46,422 bases of DNA from an uncultured Clostridia bacterium (GCA_946407735.1 CAMJPL010000023.1:1-46422), one strand, 5' to 3'. Positions 1 through 7,894 are shown, numbered from the stretch's first letter. The notes: generated by a model not told the origin, from the sequence alone. Program-made: numbers and translations.

Positions 1-420
1 TCTTCCCCCAAAGGGGGAAGAACTTAATTTGAAAGTTGCTCCGCAACTTTCAATTAAGTATTCCGACGCTGTCGCGTCGGGGGGGCTCAGTCGGATATAC
101 GACAGCATTCTGACAAACTACGCGCCGAAGGCGTAATGGTAGAAAAGATCAGCCTTCGGTAATACCCTCATCTGTCAAGCACCGCAGGTGCTTGACATCT
201 TCCCCCAAAGGGGGAAGAACTTAATTTGAAAGTTGCTCCGCAACTTTCAATTGAGTATTCCGACGCTTCGCGTCGGGGGGACTCAGTCGGATATACGACA
301 GCCGTCTGACAAACCACGCGCCGAAGGCGCATAAATTGAAGATCGCGGAGCGATCTTCCTATTAGGTCCTTCCCCCTCCGGGGGAAGGTGTCAAGCGGCT
401 TCGCCGCTTGACAGATGAGG
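1..420. repeat. Mosaic of palindromic repeat modules, two direct copies plus one inverted fragment
   Basis: A non-coding array built from short perfect palindromes. Copy 1 begins at 1 and copy 2 at 198, with the same order: CTTCCCCC/GGGGGAAG arms, a GAAAGTTGC/GCAACTTTC hairpin, a CCGACG/CGTCGG hairpin, then the common text CAGTCGGATATACGACAGC. Copy 2 is preceded at 165-197 by CCCTCATCTGTCA followed by a hairpin closing in TGACA. At 368-420 the first two modules recur in inverted orientation (CCTTCCCCC stem, then a TGTCAAGC stem, then GATGAGG). A related copy lies at 11793-11899. Stem sequences differ between copies while both arms stay complementary. No ORF here looks real. Similar intergenic palindromes are, from memory, common in Oscillospirales genomes. 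No transposase is present, so the means of spread is unknown. Confidence 0.85.
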
Positions 421-530
421 CCTTCCTACGGCGCCAGACAAACCTCCCCCCGCGCCTCCCCCCACACGCCTCCCATCTGCCGCCTGCCCTGCCATTCACC
501 GACTTTTTACACAAATATTACGACATCCGC

Positions 531-559
531 TTGCAAAAACACGCCGTTTATGGTATAAT
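531..559 (+). promoter_or_regulatory. Sigma-A type promoter with no obvious gene
   Basis: TTGCAA at 531-536 and TATAAT at 554-559 are separated by 17 nt. The arrangement matches the promoter at 25762-25790, which also starts TTGCAAAAA. No coding sequence follows for almost 480 nt, so it may drive a non-coding transcript or only a long leader for the gene at 1036. Confidence 0.55.
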
Positions 560-639
560 ATATACGACCGAAACAGTATCTCCCCTCCGCCGGATGCGCC
601 GCTCATTTTCCCCCCATTAAATTCATGCGTGACATCCAC

Positions 640-713
640 GAGGCACCCCGAGGGTACCCTGACCCACCCTTAAGGCACCCTGAGGGTACCCCGAGGCACC
701 CTGAGGGTACCCC
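640..713. repeat. Three copies of a 21-bp GC-rich repeat
   Basis: The unit GAGGCACCCTGAGGGTACCC recurs at about 640-660, 672-692 and 693-713 with one or two differences. Copies 2 and 3 are adjacent. The unit contains a partial palindrome (accctgagggt), so each copy could form a small hairpin. No protein is encoded in any plausible frame. Confidence 0.75.
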
Positions 714-718
714 CCACT

Positions 719-797
719 ACATATACTAATACTTATACTGATACAAATACTTATACTTATACTTATACACACACACTCTCTCTTACTCCCTCTCTCT
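719..797. repeat. Microsatellite-like tract (ATACTT hexamers then CA/CT dinucleotides)
   Basis: A pyrimidine-biased low-complexity run: degenerate ATACTT hexamers from about 719 to 767, then ACACAC, then CTCTCT-type dinucleotides. Its frames give only Ser/Ile or Thr/Leu homopolymer-like peptides. It could be slippage-prone. No gene is immediately adjacent that it would phase-vary. Confidence 0.7.
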
Positions 798-961
798 GGC
801 GGGAGCAATTGAATTTGATGCGGTGTCGCTCCCCGTTAATCCGCCGGGGGATGTGTGCGCGCGTGTATGACGGATTTTTCGGCTTACTTACAGCGCCCAT
901 ATCAGCGCGGGACCAAAAATTAAGCGCTCGTTAAGCGCTGTAAAACACTTTGCGCATGATG

Positions 962-990
962 TTGACTTTTCAGCCCGGATGTGATAAAAT
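962..990 (+). promoter_or_regulatory. Promoter of the zinc-ribbon membrane protein gene
   Basis: TTGACT at 962-967 and TAAAAT at 985-990 with a 17-nt spacer, 45 nt upstream of the ATG at 1036. The spacer TTTCAGCCCGGATGTGA resembles the spacer of the promoter at 18200. Confidence 0.65.
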
Positions 991-1035
991 ATAATCGCGG
1001 TATTGTTACCGTCTGACATTGAAAGGAGACGCCGC

Positions 1036-1569
1036 ATGAGATACTGCGAATACTGCGGGAAAGAAATACCTGACGACGCCATGCTCTGTCCCTACTGCGG
1101 AAAGCCCGTTTCCAAAGGCCCGGGAGACGGGAGCGCAAGGAGCGGGAATAGCGGAAGCAGCGGCAGCGCCGCCGGATTCGACGCATTTTTCGACACCGAG
1201 GACGTCACGTCTTCCATCGACGCCGTCGACATCCAGAACAACACCCTCGTGTCGGTGCTCGCCTATCTCGACATCCTGGTGCTGATACCCCTTATCTTCT
1301 CGAGGGACTCGAGATACGCGAGGTTCCATACGAATCAGGGGCTTGTGCTACTTATATTCACCGTCGCCGCCTTCGCCGTCAGGAGGATCCTCACCGCCAT
1401 CATCGGATGGATCCCGATATTCGGCTGGCTCGGCGCATGGATCGTCAACATCGTCTTCGGGCTCGCCGGGATCGGCATACTTATACTGGCAATAATCGGC
1501 ATAATCAACGCGCTGTCGGGCAGGGCGAAGCGCCTTCCCGTCATCGGCGGAATAGACATACTCAAATGA
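1036..1569 (+). CDS. Zinc-ribbon membrane protein, DUF4870/Tic20-like
   Basis: A 177-residue protein. The first 25 residues form a zinc ribbon with two CxxC knuckles (CEYCG and CPYCG), followed by a Gly/Ser-rich linker to about residue 45. The C-terminal half has three to four hydrophobic helices and the segment RFHTNQGLVLLIF, typical of DUF4870-like small membrane proteins. It probably sits in the cytoplasmic membrane with the ribbon in the cytosol. The molecular function is unknown. The ATG at 1036 is chosen because GAAAGGAG precedes it at 1021-1028; an upstream in-frame TTG lacks such a site. Its stop overlaps the next start (ATGA at 1566), so the two genes are probably translated together. 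The family assignment is fairly sure. The function is not. Confidence 0.8.
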   Translation: MRYCEYCGKEIPDDAMLCPYCGKPVSKGPGDGSARSGNSGSSGSAAGFDAFFDTEDVTSSIDAVDIQNNTLVSVLAYLDILVLIPLIFSRDSRYARFHTNQGLVLLIFTVAAFAVRRILTAIIGWIPIFGWLGAWIVNIVFGLAGIGILILAIIGIINALSGRAKRLPVIGGIDILK

Positions 1570-2114
1570 TTTATCGCGATATGAAAAAGATCCGCAAATC
1601 TCTCGCTCTCGCCGTCACGCTCGCGCTGACGCTCGTCTTCGCCTCCTGCACGGCGAGGATAGACGGCGCTCCCGACGGCATGAAGCTGATATCGACCGAG
1701 GACGTCGAATACGATCTCTACGTCCCGCAGGAGTGGGTCGAGGACGTCTCGACCGGTGTCGTCACCGCCTACGTCAGCGAGAGCGACCGCTCGAACATCA
1801 ACATGGCCGCCTTCGACCTCGACGACCCGAACATGACGGCCGCCGCGTTCTGGGAGAAATACGAGGGCGATCTTCTCGCCACATTCCCCGACGCCGTATT
1901 CGGCGAGACGGCGAACACCGTCGTTGACGGATCGGTCGCCGCCGAGCAGCACACCTTCACCGCGACGGTGACGGGGTACGAATACGAGTTCATGGAGACC
2001 GTTTTCGTCCGCGGCGGTACGGCTTATATACTCACCTACACATCGACGCCGGATGTCTTCGAGTCGCATCTCGACGACGTCCAGAGCATCGTCAACAGCC
2101 TTAAATTCAGATAA
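1566..2114 (+). CDS. Small lipoprotein with PsbP/DcrB-like domain
   Basis: A 182-residue predicted lipoprotein: basic N-terminus, hydrophobic helix, and a lipobox ending in the sequence FASC with Cys28. The mature part reads like the PsbP/Mog1/DcrB fold family (DUF1795-type), with alternating strands, a segment like EVEYDLYVPQEW near its start, a central YEYEFMETVFVRGGTAYILTY strand pair and a C-terminal helix like DDVQSIVNSLKF. That reading rests on sequence pattern only. The start at 1566 overlaps the upstream stop (ATGA). The Met at 1581 (MKKIRK) is an equally reasonable start for the signal peptide. It is probably anchored on the outer face of the membrane, possibly as partner of the zinc-ribbon protein. 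No enzymatic motif is seen. Confidence 0.75.
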   Translation: MIYRDMKKIRKSLALAVTLALTLVFASCTARIDGAPDGMKLISTEDVEYDLYVPQEWVEDVSTGVVTAYVSESDRSNINMAAFDLDDPNMTAAAFWEKYEGDLLATFPDAVFGETANTVVDGSVAAEQHTFTATVTGYEYEFMETVFVRGGTAYILTYTSTPDVFESHLDDVQSIVNSLKFR

Positions 2115-2120
2115 GACCGC

Positions 2121-3275
2121 ATGGTATATCTCGACAACAGCGCCACGACGCCGGTATCCGCCGCCGTGATCTCGCGCATGGAGGACGTCATGCGCCACAC
2201 CTGGGGCAATCCCTCGTCGGCGCACGGGCTCGGGCTTCGGGCGTCCGACCTCATGAACATATCGAGAAGGCAGATACTCGCCTCTCTCGGCGTCCGCAAT
2301 CCCGCCCCCGGCGACCATCCCCGCCTCATCTTCACCGGCAGCGGCACCGAGGCGAACAACCTCGCCCTCTTCGGCACCGCATATACCCGCCGCGACGCCC
2401 GCTTCACGCCGAGGATGGTCATCTCAGCCGACCAGCATCCCTCCGTCCTCGAGGCGGCGAAGCGCCTTGAAAAGAACGGCGTCGAGATCGTGTATCTCCC
2501 GACGAAGGGCGGCGACATCTCCCCCGCCGACGTCGCGAACGCCGTCGACAAAAACACCATCCTCATCTCGGTCATGCTCGTCAACAACGAGACCGGCGCC
2601 GTCTACGACGTCAAAAAGCTGTTCGGCATAGCCAGAGCGAAGAACCCGAACATCGTCTGCCACTGCGACGCCGTTCAGGGCTTCATGCACGTCAGGGGCT
2701 TTTCCCCCGACGCCTGCGGCTGCGGCATGACGACGATATCGGCGCATAAGCTCGGCGGTCCGAAGGGGATCGGCGCGCTCTACCTGTCAAAGGACGTCTA
2801 TACCTCGAGAAAGCTGTCGCCGTATATCCTCGGCGGCGGTCAGGAGGGGACGATGCGCTCGGGAACGGAAAACCTCCCGGCGATAGCGGGCTTCGCCGAG
2901 GCGCTGAAAGAGGGCGTCGACATCGACAGGCTCGAGACGCTCAGGGCGCGGCTCGTATCAGGCCTGCCGGACGAGATAACCGTCAAGCAGACGAAGATCC
3001 CGGCGCCGCATATAGTCAATATCACCCTCCCCGGCATAAAGAGCGAGACGATGGTGCATTATCTGTCGTCGAAGGAGATATACGTCTCCGCCGGATCGGC
3101 CTGCTCGACGCACGCGAGGAACATATCCAACTCCCTCCTCTGCTGGGGAGCGTCCGAGCGCGACGCCGACTGCTCGATCAGGATCTCGCTGTCCGACAAG
3201 GTCACCGAGAGCGGCATAGACGAAGCCCTCGCCGCGCTGAAGGAAGGCCTGTCGACCCTCGCGAGGACCGAGTGA
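2121..3275 (+). CDS. Cysteine desulfurase (NifS/IscS family)
   Basis: A 384-residue fold-type I PLP enzyme that takes sulfur from L-cysteine, giving alanine and an enzyme persulfide for Fe-S clusters or thiolated tRNA. Visible signatures are the N-terminal YLDNSATTP, the His-containing SADQHPSVLEA, the PLP lysine in SAHKLGGPKG (Lys210) and the persulfide cysteine in SAGSACST (Cys328). The short loop around Cys328 fits the group II/IscS-NifS-like clostridial forms. Length is normal. It starts 6 nt after the lipoprotein stop. The usual companions (iscU/sufU, or thiI) are absent, so the sulfur acceptor cannot be told from this window. Confidence 0.92.
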   Translation: MVYLDNSATTPVSAAVISRMEDVMRHTWGNPSSAHGLGLRASDLMNISRRQILASLGVRNPAPGDHPRLIFTGSGTEANNLALFGTAYTRRDARFTPRMVISADQHPSVLEAAKRLEKNGVEIVYLPTKGGDISPADVANAVDKNTILISVMLVNNETGAVYDVKKLFGIARAKNPNIVCHCDAVQGFMHVRGFSPDACGCGMTTISAHKLGGPKGIGALYLSKDVYTSRKLSPYILGGGQEGTMRSGTENLPAIAGFAEALKEGVDIDRLETLRARLVSGLPDEITVKQTKIPAPHIVNITLPGIKSETMVHYLSSKEIYVSAGSACSTHARNISNSLLCWGASERDADCSIRISLSDKVTESGIDEALAALKEGLSTLARTE

Positions 3276-3308
3276 GATCGGATCCGGAGTTAATTGTTTA
3301 TAGCATAA

Positions 3309-3358
3309 TTCTTCTGTACAAAAAGTCTTTGAAAGATAGGATGGGGTCTTCCCCAGTC
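3309..3358 (+). repeat. Short member of the AAAGTCTTTG hairpin repeat family
   Basis: The text GTACAAAAAGTCTTTGAAAG followed by a small GGGG..CCCC hairpin matches the conserved left flank of the larger hairpins at 6139, 9624, 25608 (inverted) and 29636, but the long stem is missing. It lies between the cysteine desulfurase and the hydrolase genes. Confidence 0.6.
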
Positions 3359-3374
3359 AGAAAAGTCGTACTAC

Positions 3375-4376
3375 ATGGAACAGGAAGAAGAGAAGACTGT
3401 CGTCAGGATCAGGGACATCAATTTCCTTTCGACGGACAAGAGGAACACCATCTGCGGCACGATGTACGAGCCGCGCTCACCGAGGGCCGTACTGCACATA
3501 GTGCACGGCATGAGCGAGCATTTCGGCAGGTACGAGCCTGTCGCGCGGTATCTCGCCGACAACGGCGTCGTGGTCGTCGGCTGCGATCTCATAGGGCACG
3601 GACGCACCGCGCCGAATGAAAAGGAATACGGGTATTTCGACGACTACAACGTCCTCGTAGAGGATCAGGCGCTGCTCGTCTCGAAGGTGAAAAAGAGATA
3701 CCGCAGCCTCCCGTATATCATATTCGGACACAGCATGGGCAGCTTCGTCGTAAGGTCGTACATAATGCGCCACGGCTCGGACGTCGACGGAGCCGTCATC
3801 TGCGGCACCGCGGGGAAGAACAGGAGCGTAGGGCTCGGAATAAAGCTGTCGTCGCTCATATCGAAGATACGCGGGCCGTATTACGTCTCCGGCATGCTCA
3901 ATAAAATGGTCCTCGGCGGCTACGCCAAGGCGTTCAGCGGCAAAACCGGCTTTGAATGGCTCACCAAGGACAGCGCCGTCGTCGACGCCTATATGAAGGA
4001 CAGACGGTGCGGCTTCCCGTTCAAGGCGAAGGCCTATAACGAGATGTTCAAGCTGCTGAAAGAGGTCACAAGCGACGGCTGGGCCGACAGCGTGCCTCAG
4101 GCCCTGCCGATACTCGTCATGGCCGGCACAGAGGATCCCGTCGGAAACAGCGGCAAGGGCCCGTCCGAGTGCTACGGAAATCTCGAGGATCACGAGTGCT
4201 CCGATCTCTCAATCAAGCTCTATCCCGGCGACCGGCATGAGATACTCAACGAAACAGACAGACAGACTGTCTGGGAGGATCTGCTCGCCTGGATAAACGA
4301 GGTCAGGGACGGCAAGAACGAGGCCGCCATGTACGGAATGCTCGCCTTCCCGCCCGCCGGGGGAGACAGCGAATGA
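3375..4376 (+). CDS. Alpha/beta hydrolase, monoacylglycerol-lipase/lysophospholipase-like
   Basis: A 333-residue serine hydrolase of the Hydrolase_4 type. It has the oxyanion region HIVHGMSEH (about 41-49), the motif DLIGHGRT (71-78), the nucleophile elbow GHSMGS with Ser120, an Asp in the segment MAGTEDPVG, and the catalytic His in YPGDRHEILNE. No signal peptide, so it acts in the cytosol. The family hydrolyses ester bonds of mono- or lysolipids. The exact substrate cannot be read from sequence. It ends in ATGA overlapping ruvX, so it is co-translated with it. The ATG at 3375 is 99 nt after the previous gene, and a fragmentary hairpin repeat lies in the gap. Confidence 0.85.
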   Translation: MEQEEEKTVVRIRDINFLSTDKRNTICGTMYEPRSPRAVLHIVHGMSEHFGRYEPVARYLADNGVVVVGCDLIGHGRTAPNEKEYGYFDDYNVLVEDQALLVSKVKKRYRSLPYIIFGHSMGSFVVRSYIMRHGSDVDGAVICGTAGKNRSVGLGIKLSSLISKIRGPYYVSGMLNKMVLGGYAKAFSGKTGFEWLTKDSAVVDAYMKDRRCGFPFKAKAYNEMFKLLKEVTSDGWADSVPQALPILVMAGTEDPVGNSGKGPSECYGNLEDHECSDLSIKLYPGDRHEILNETDRQTVWEDLLAWINEVRDGKNEAAMYGMLAFPPAGGDSE

Positions 4377-4816
4377 GAGTCATAGGCGTCGATTTCGGCG
4401 ACGTAAGGACCGGCATCGCCGTATCGGACGAAAGCATGTTCCTCGCGTCGGGCGTCGGCACCGTCACGGCGAAGGGACTTTCTGCCCTCGCCGACAGGAT
4501 AGGCGAATACTGCAGGATGTACGGCGCGTCGAAGATCGTCATGGGACGCCCCCTCAATATGGACGACACCGCCGGACCGAGGGCCGAGAAGGCCGACCGC
4601 TTCGCCGCAATCCTCAGAGAGAGGACCGGGCTCGAGGTCATCCTCACGGACGAGCGGCTCACCACCGTCGAGGCGCACGAATTCCTCGACATGACGGACA
4701 CAAGGGGCAGAAAAAGAAAAAAGGTCATAGATACGCTGTCGGCCGAGATAATTTTGCAGAACTGGCTCGACGGCGAGAGAAAGAAAAGATCAGAAAACGA
4801 TAACAGGCCGATATGA
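4373..4816 (+). CDS. ruvX: Putative pre-16S rRNA nuclease / Holliday junction resolvase YqgF
   Basis: A 147-residue RNase H-fold nuclease. The first strand carries the catalytic Asp (GVDFGDVRTG), then comes MGRPLNMD in the middle, LTDERLTTVEA, and the C-terminal VIDTLSAEIILQ with the last acidic residue, all in family order. YqgF trims the 5' end of pre-16S rRNA in bacteria and was first proposed as a Holliday junction resolvase. Length is normal. Its start overlaps the stop of the hydrolase gene and its stop overlaps the start of hisS (ATGA both times), so the three are one tightly coupled unit. Confidence 0.92.
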   Translation: MRVIGVDFGDVRTGIAVSDESMFLASGVGTVTAKGLSALADRIGEYCRMYGASKIVMGRPLNMDDTAGPRAEKADRFAAILRERTGLEVILTDERLTTVEAHEFLDMTDTRGRKRKKVIDTLSAEIILQNWLDGERKKRSENDNRPI

Positions 4817-6066
4817 AACTCACACCAGTAAAAGGAACGAACGATTACCTGCCCGATGAGGTCGCTCTCCGCGACAGGCTCCAGGACATCATACTGCGCG
4901 ACTACCGCGCCGCCGGATTCAGACGCATCTCGACGCCGATCCTCGAGGATATCGAAAACCTCGACCATTCGGACGGCGGCGAAAACCTCGCCCTCATCTT
5001 CAAGGTGCTAAAGCGCGGCGAAAAGCTCACTTCGGCTCTTTCAGAGGCGTCCGACGTCTCCGCCGTGAAGGAGAACGACCTCGCCGATATGGGCCTCAGA
5101 TACGATCTCACCCTGCCGCTGTCGAGATATTACGCCAACAACCGCGCCAAGCTCCCGCTCCCGATGAAGGTCATACAGCTCGACCGCGTCTACCGCGCCG
5201 AGCGCCCGCAGAAGGGAAGGCTCCGCGAGTTCGTCCAGTGCGATATCGACATCATCGGCACGTCGTCATATACCGCCGAGGTCGAGCTGATACTCACCAC
5301 AGCGAAGGCGCTGTCCGATATCGGCCTCGACGACTTCACCGTCCGCATAAACGACCGCTCGCTGCTGAAAGCCATGATCGCCTCCTGCGGCATCGCCGAG
5401 GAGCAGAGCGACTCCGTCTGCATAGAGCTCGACAAGCTCGATAAGATCGGCTGGGACGGCGTCTCATCCGAGCTTTACGAAAAGGGCATATACGGCGAAG
5501 CCACGGAGAAGCTGAAAGCCCTGATGAGCCGGACGCCGTTCACCATAGACGACGCCGAGAGCGCCGTCCCCGGCTCTCCCGCGGCGCAGAACCTGCGCAT
5601 GATAATGTCCGCCGTGGCCGAGCTCGACCCGTCGCTAAGAGTTGTCTACGATCCCACCCTCGTCCGCGGGCAGGGCTACTATACCGGCACCGTCTTCGAG
5701 GTGTCGAGCGGCAGCTTCGGCTCGTCGGTCGCCGGAGGCGGAAGATACGACGGCCTCATCGGCAAGTTCACAGGCGAGAACATCCCCGCCGTCGGCTTCT
5801 CGATCGGCTTCGAGCGGATCTTCTCGATCCTTTCGGCGAAGGGCGACGCCGTTCCCGGCGCGAGAAAGGGAGTCGTCGTCTTCTACGACGGCGGCGATCC
5901 CGACGCCTTCATTTCCGCCGAGAGGACGGCCGTGACGCTCAGGGACGAATACGACGTGACGCTCATGACCGAGCCGCCGCAGAAGAAATTCGGCAAAACC
6001 CTCGGCTCTCTCAGACAGTCCGGATACTTCGGATATTTCAGGGACGGCGGGATAAAGCCGCTGTGA
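4813..6066 (+). CDS. hisS: Histidine--tRNA ligase with shortened C-terminal domain
   Basis: A 417-residue class II aminoacyl-tRNA synthetase of HisRS type. Motif 1 is near residues 38-50, motif 2 is YRAERPQKGRLREFVQCDID (127-146), the histidine loop is RGQGYYTGTVFE (285-296, where most HisRS have RGLDYYT), and motif 3 is VGFSIGFERI (327-336). The anticodon-binding domain, from about 350, has only some 67 residues against about 95 usually, and ends abruptly after FRDGGIKPL. HisZ, the ATP phosphoribosyltransferase regulator, is the main alternative, but HisZ normally lacks the histidine loop in this form. No histidine biosynthesis gene is nearby. HisRS is the more likely reading. Confidence 0.83.
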   Translation: MKLTPVKGTNDYLPDEVALRDRLQDIILRDYRAAGFRRISTPILEDIENLDHSDGGENLALIFKVLKRGEKLTSALSEASDVSAVKENDLADMGLRYDLTLPLSRYYANNRAKLPLPMKVIQLDRVYRAERPQKGRLREFVQCDIDIIGTSSYTAEVELILTTAKALSDIGLDDFTVRINDRSLLKAMIASCGIAEEQSDSVCIELDKLDKIGWDGVSSELYEKGIYGEATEKLKALMSRTPFTIDDAESAVPGSPAAQNLRMIMSAVAELDPSLRVVYDPTLVRGQGYYTGTVFEVSSGSFGSSVAGGGRYDGLIGKFTGENIPAVGFSIGFERIFSILSAKGDAVPGARKGVVVFYDGGDPDAFISAERTAVTLRDEYDVTLMTEPPQKKFGKTLGSLRQSGYFGYFRDGGIKPL

Positions 6067-6134
6067 TATTGCAATACTGAGATCATTCAGACAAAACAAA
6101 AGCATTATTATATATTTAATTATTTAATTATCTG

Positions 6135-6232
6135 TTATTGTAGTAAAAGCTTTTGAGGATAGGATAGGGGTTCGGGGAAAGGGAAGGAACTTTTCTCGAA
6201 AAGTTCCTTCCCTTTCCCCGAGTAAAGTTACT
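6135..6232 (+). repeat. Hairpin repeat (AAAGTCTTTG family) with 22-bp perfect stem
   Basis: The left flank GTAGTAAAAGCTTTTG (from 6140) is followed by a G-rich spacer, then a perfect 22-bp stem with arms 6173-6194 and 6199-6220 around a CTCG loop. No T-tract follows on either side, so it is not a standard terminator, though it would fold strongly in RNA. It sits in the gap between hisS and the solute-binding protein gene. Confidence 0.85.
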
Positions 6233-6245
6233 ATAAACACACCAT

Positions 6246-7877
6246 ATGCAGCGAAAAAACAATTTTCCGGCGAAAGCGGCGGCCTTTGCCGCCGCGTCGC
6301 TCATACTTGCCGCGTCGTCGTCGTGCGCGCTGCAGCTGAGCGATTTCATAACGGTCAACCGAACGCTTGACGGCACTCCGATAACCACCGCCGAGACGAC
6401 CTCGCCTCCGGTAACGACCGATCCGCCGACCACGGCCTTCCCCGAACAGACGTCGGCCCCCGAAACGGCTCCCGAGACGCTGCCTGACGGCGACGTCATA
6501 GTCACCGCCGAGATCCCGAAGCCGCTCGGCGATATCGTCCCGGTCGAGCAGCAGGACAACTTCGCTCTCGCGAAGGCGTATCTCTCGGCGCTCCCGGACA
6601 GGGACTTCAAGGACGTGGCCGTCAATATAATGACCTCCTCCGCCTCGCTGTTCATGCCGGAGAACGTCGGCGACACCATCGACAACGCCCGCATCGAGCG
6701 CAACGAGATGATCGAGGAGAAGTACAACACCCGCATCATCTGCTTCGACATCCCGACGAGCGAGATCTATCAGAGCTCACGCGACGCCGTCATGAGCGGC
6801 GAGTATTACACCGACCTCATAGCTGTCCCGCAGAACTGGCTCGGCTCCTTCGCGATGTCGAACCTGCTCATGAACCTCCGCTCGCTCCCCTTCACCGATT
6901 ACAGCGCGCCGTATTTCGACCAGACCGCCATGCAGCAGTCGACGACCCAGTTCAACGTCTGGGGGGCTTACGGCTGCTACAACGAGGTGCCAGACTACTT
7001 CTGGTGCCTGTTCTGGAACAAGAGCCTCGTCGCGCGCCTCGGGCTCACGTCGCCCTACGATTACGTCTATAAGGGCGAGTGGACGCTCGATAGGATGGAG
7101 GAATACGCGAAGGCCGCGAAGGTGCAGAATATCGACGGCTGGGGCAGCGCCGGGGATGAGGATATCACCCTCGACATGCTCTTCGCCGCCTCCGGCGAGC
7201 ATTATTTCAACACAAGGATCGGCATGGTGCCGCAGCAGAAGTCGGTGCAGGCGTCGGTGACGGCGCTGACGAAGCGGATAAGGTCGCTCATGTACGGCTC
7301 GCAGACCGTCTATAAGGGCGGCAGCTTCAGCTCCGACTATGAGGGCGGCAGATCCGCCTTCTACAACGGACAGATCATGTTCTACGCCGATCACCCCTAC
7401 GTCATCACATGGTTCACCGACATGAAGGACGACTGGGGAGTCCTGCCGCTGCCGAAGGCGACGGCTGAGCAGGAGTATTACAGCACCTATACCGACCGCG
7501 CCATGCCCGTCGTCGCCGTCATAAAGAACTCGGCGACGACCGAGAACGCCGGTCTCTTCCTGCAGGCCGCCAACGCCGCGTCATACCGCTTCATCGAGGA
7601 CGTATGGTACGACCGCCTCGCGAGGGACGTGATACGCGACGGCGACACGCTGAATATGCTCGACACCGTCTTCGGAAGGGGCGACACCGGCCGCGCGTGG
7701 GTCGACTTCGCCGTCAATTTCGGCGAGAGCCTGCCGTATGTCGGCGACTCGAGCTATAAGCTGATGCGCTCCTGCGTCAAGAGCGGGCGTGATTACGCCT
7801 CCGCCGTAAAGTCCACGATGGTCTCGGTAAGGGAAGGCAACAACGAAAAGTTCCATATCTCGCCGTCAAAGGACTGA
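6246..7877 (+). CDS. ABC transporter solute-binding lipoprotein (family 1-like), no. 1
   Basis: A 543-residue extracellular lipoprotein. The signal peptide ends in a lipobox with Cys27 (AASSSC). Residues 35-90 form a Thr/Pro/Glu-rich tether, then comes a two-lobed periplasmic-binding-protein fold similar to the other three in this window: a DTIDNARIERNEMIEEKYN segment, YVYKGEWTLDRMEEYAKAA in the middle, and a DWGVLPLPKAT segment in lobe 2. The family delivers sugars or peptides to ABC permeases, but no permease or ATPase gene is near. It lacks the DxDGDG calcium-type loop of its paralogues. No Shine-Dalgarno sequence is visible before the ATG at 6246, so initiation may be weak or unusual. Confidence 0.85.
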   Translation: MQRKNNFPAKAAAFAAASLILAASSSCALQLSDFITVNRTLDGTPITTAETTSPPVTTDPPTTAFPEQTSAPETAPETLPDGDVIVTAEIPKPLGDIVPVEQQDNFALAKAYLSALPDRDFKDVAVNIMTSSASLFMPENVGDTIDNARIERNEMIEEKYNTRIICFDIPTSEIYQSSRDAVMSGEYYTDLIAVPQNWLGSFAMSNLLMNLRSLPFTDYSAPYFDQTAMQQSTTQFNVWGAYGCYNEVPDYFWCLFWNKSLVARLGLTSPYDYVYKGEWTLDRMEEYAKAAKVQNIDGWGSAGDEDITLDMLFAASGEHYFNTRIGMVPQQKSVQASVTALTKRIRSLMYGSQTVYKGGSFSSDYEGGRSAFYNGQIMFYADHPYVITWFTDMKDDWGVLPLPKATAEQEYYSTYTDRAMPVVAVIKNSATTENAGLFLQAANAASYRFIEDVWYDRLARDVIRDGDTLNMLDTVFGRGDTGRAWVDFAVNFGESLPYVGDSSYKLMRSCVKSGRDYASAVKSTMVSVREGNNEKFHISPSKD

Positions 7878-7894
7878 GCGCCTGACGCCGGGAT

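Larger units (their letters stand above)
421..961. other. Long intergenic stretch with no convincing gene
   Basis: About 540 bases between the repeat mosaic and the first promoter of a recognisable gene. It holds an orphan promoter (531-559), a three-copy tandem repeat (640-713) and a low-complexity tract (719-797). A reading frame at 408-620 starts inside the repeat array, has Pro/Arg-rich composition and lacks a ribosome binding site, so it is not called. No tRNA, rRNA or recognised riboswitch was seen. Confidence 0.6.

Noticed and set aside
408..620. 70-residue reading frame in the first intergenic region
   Set aside because: It begins inside the palindrome array, has no ribosome site, and has low-complexity Pro/Arg/His composition.
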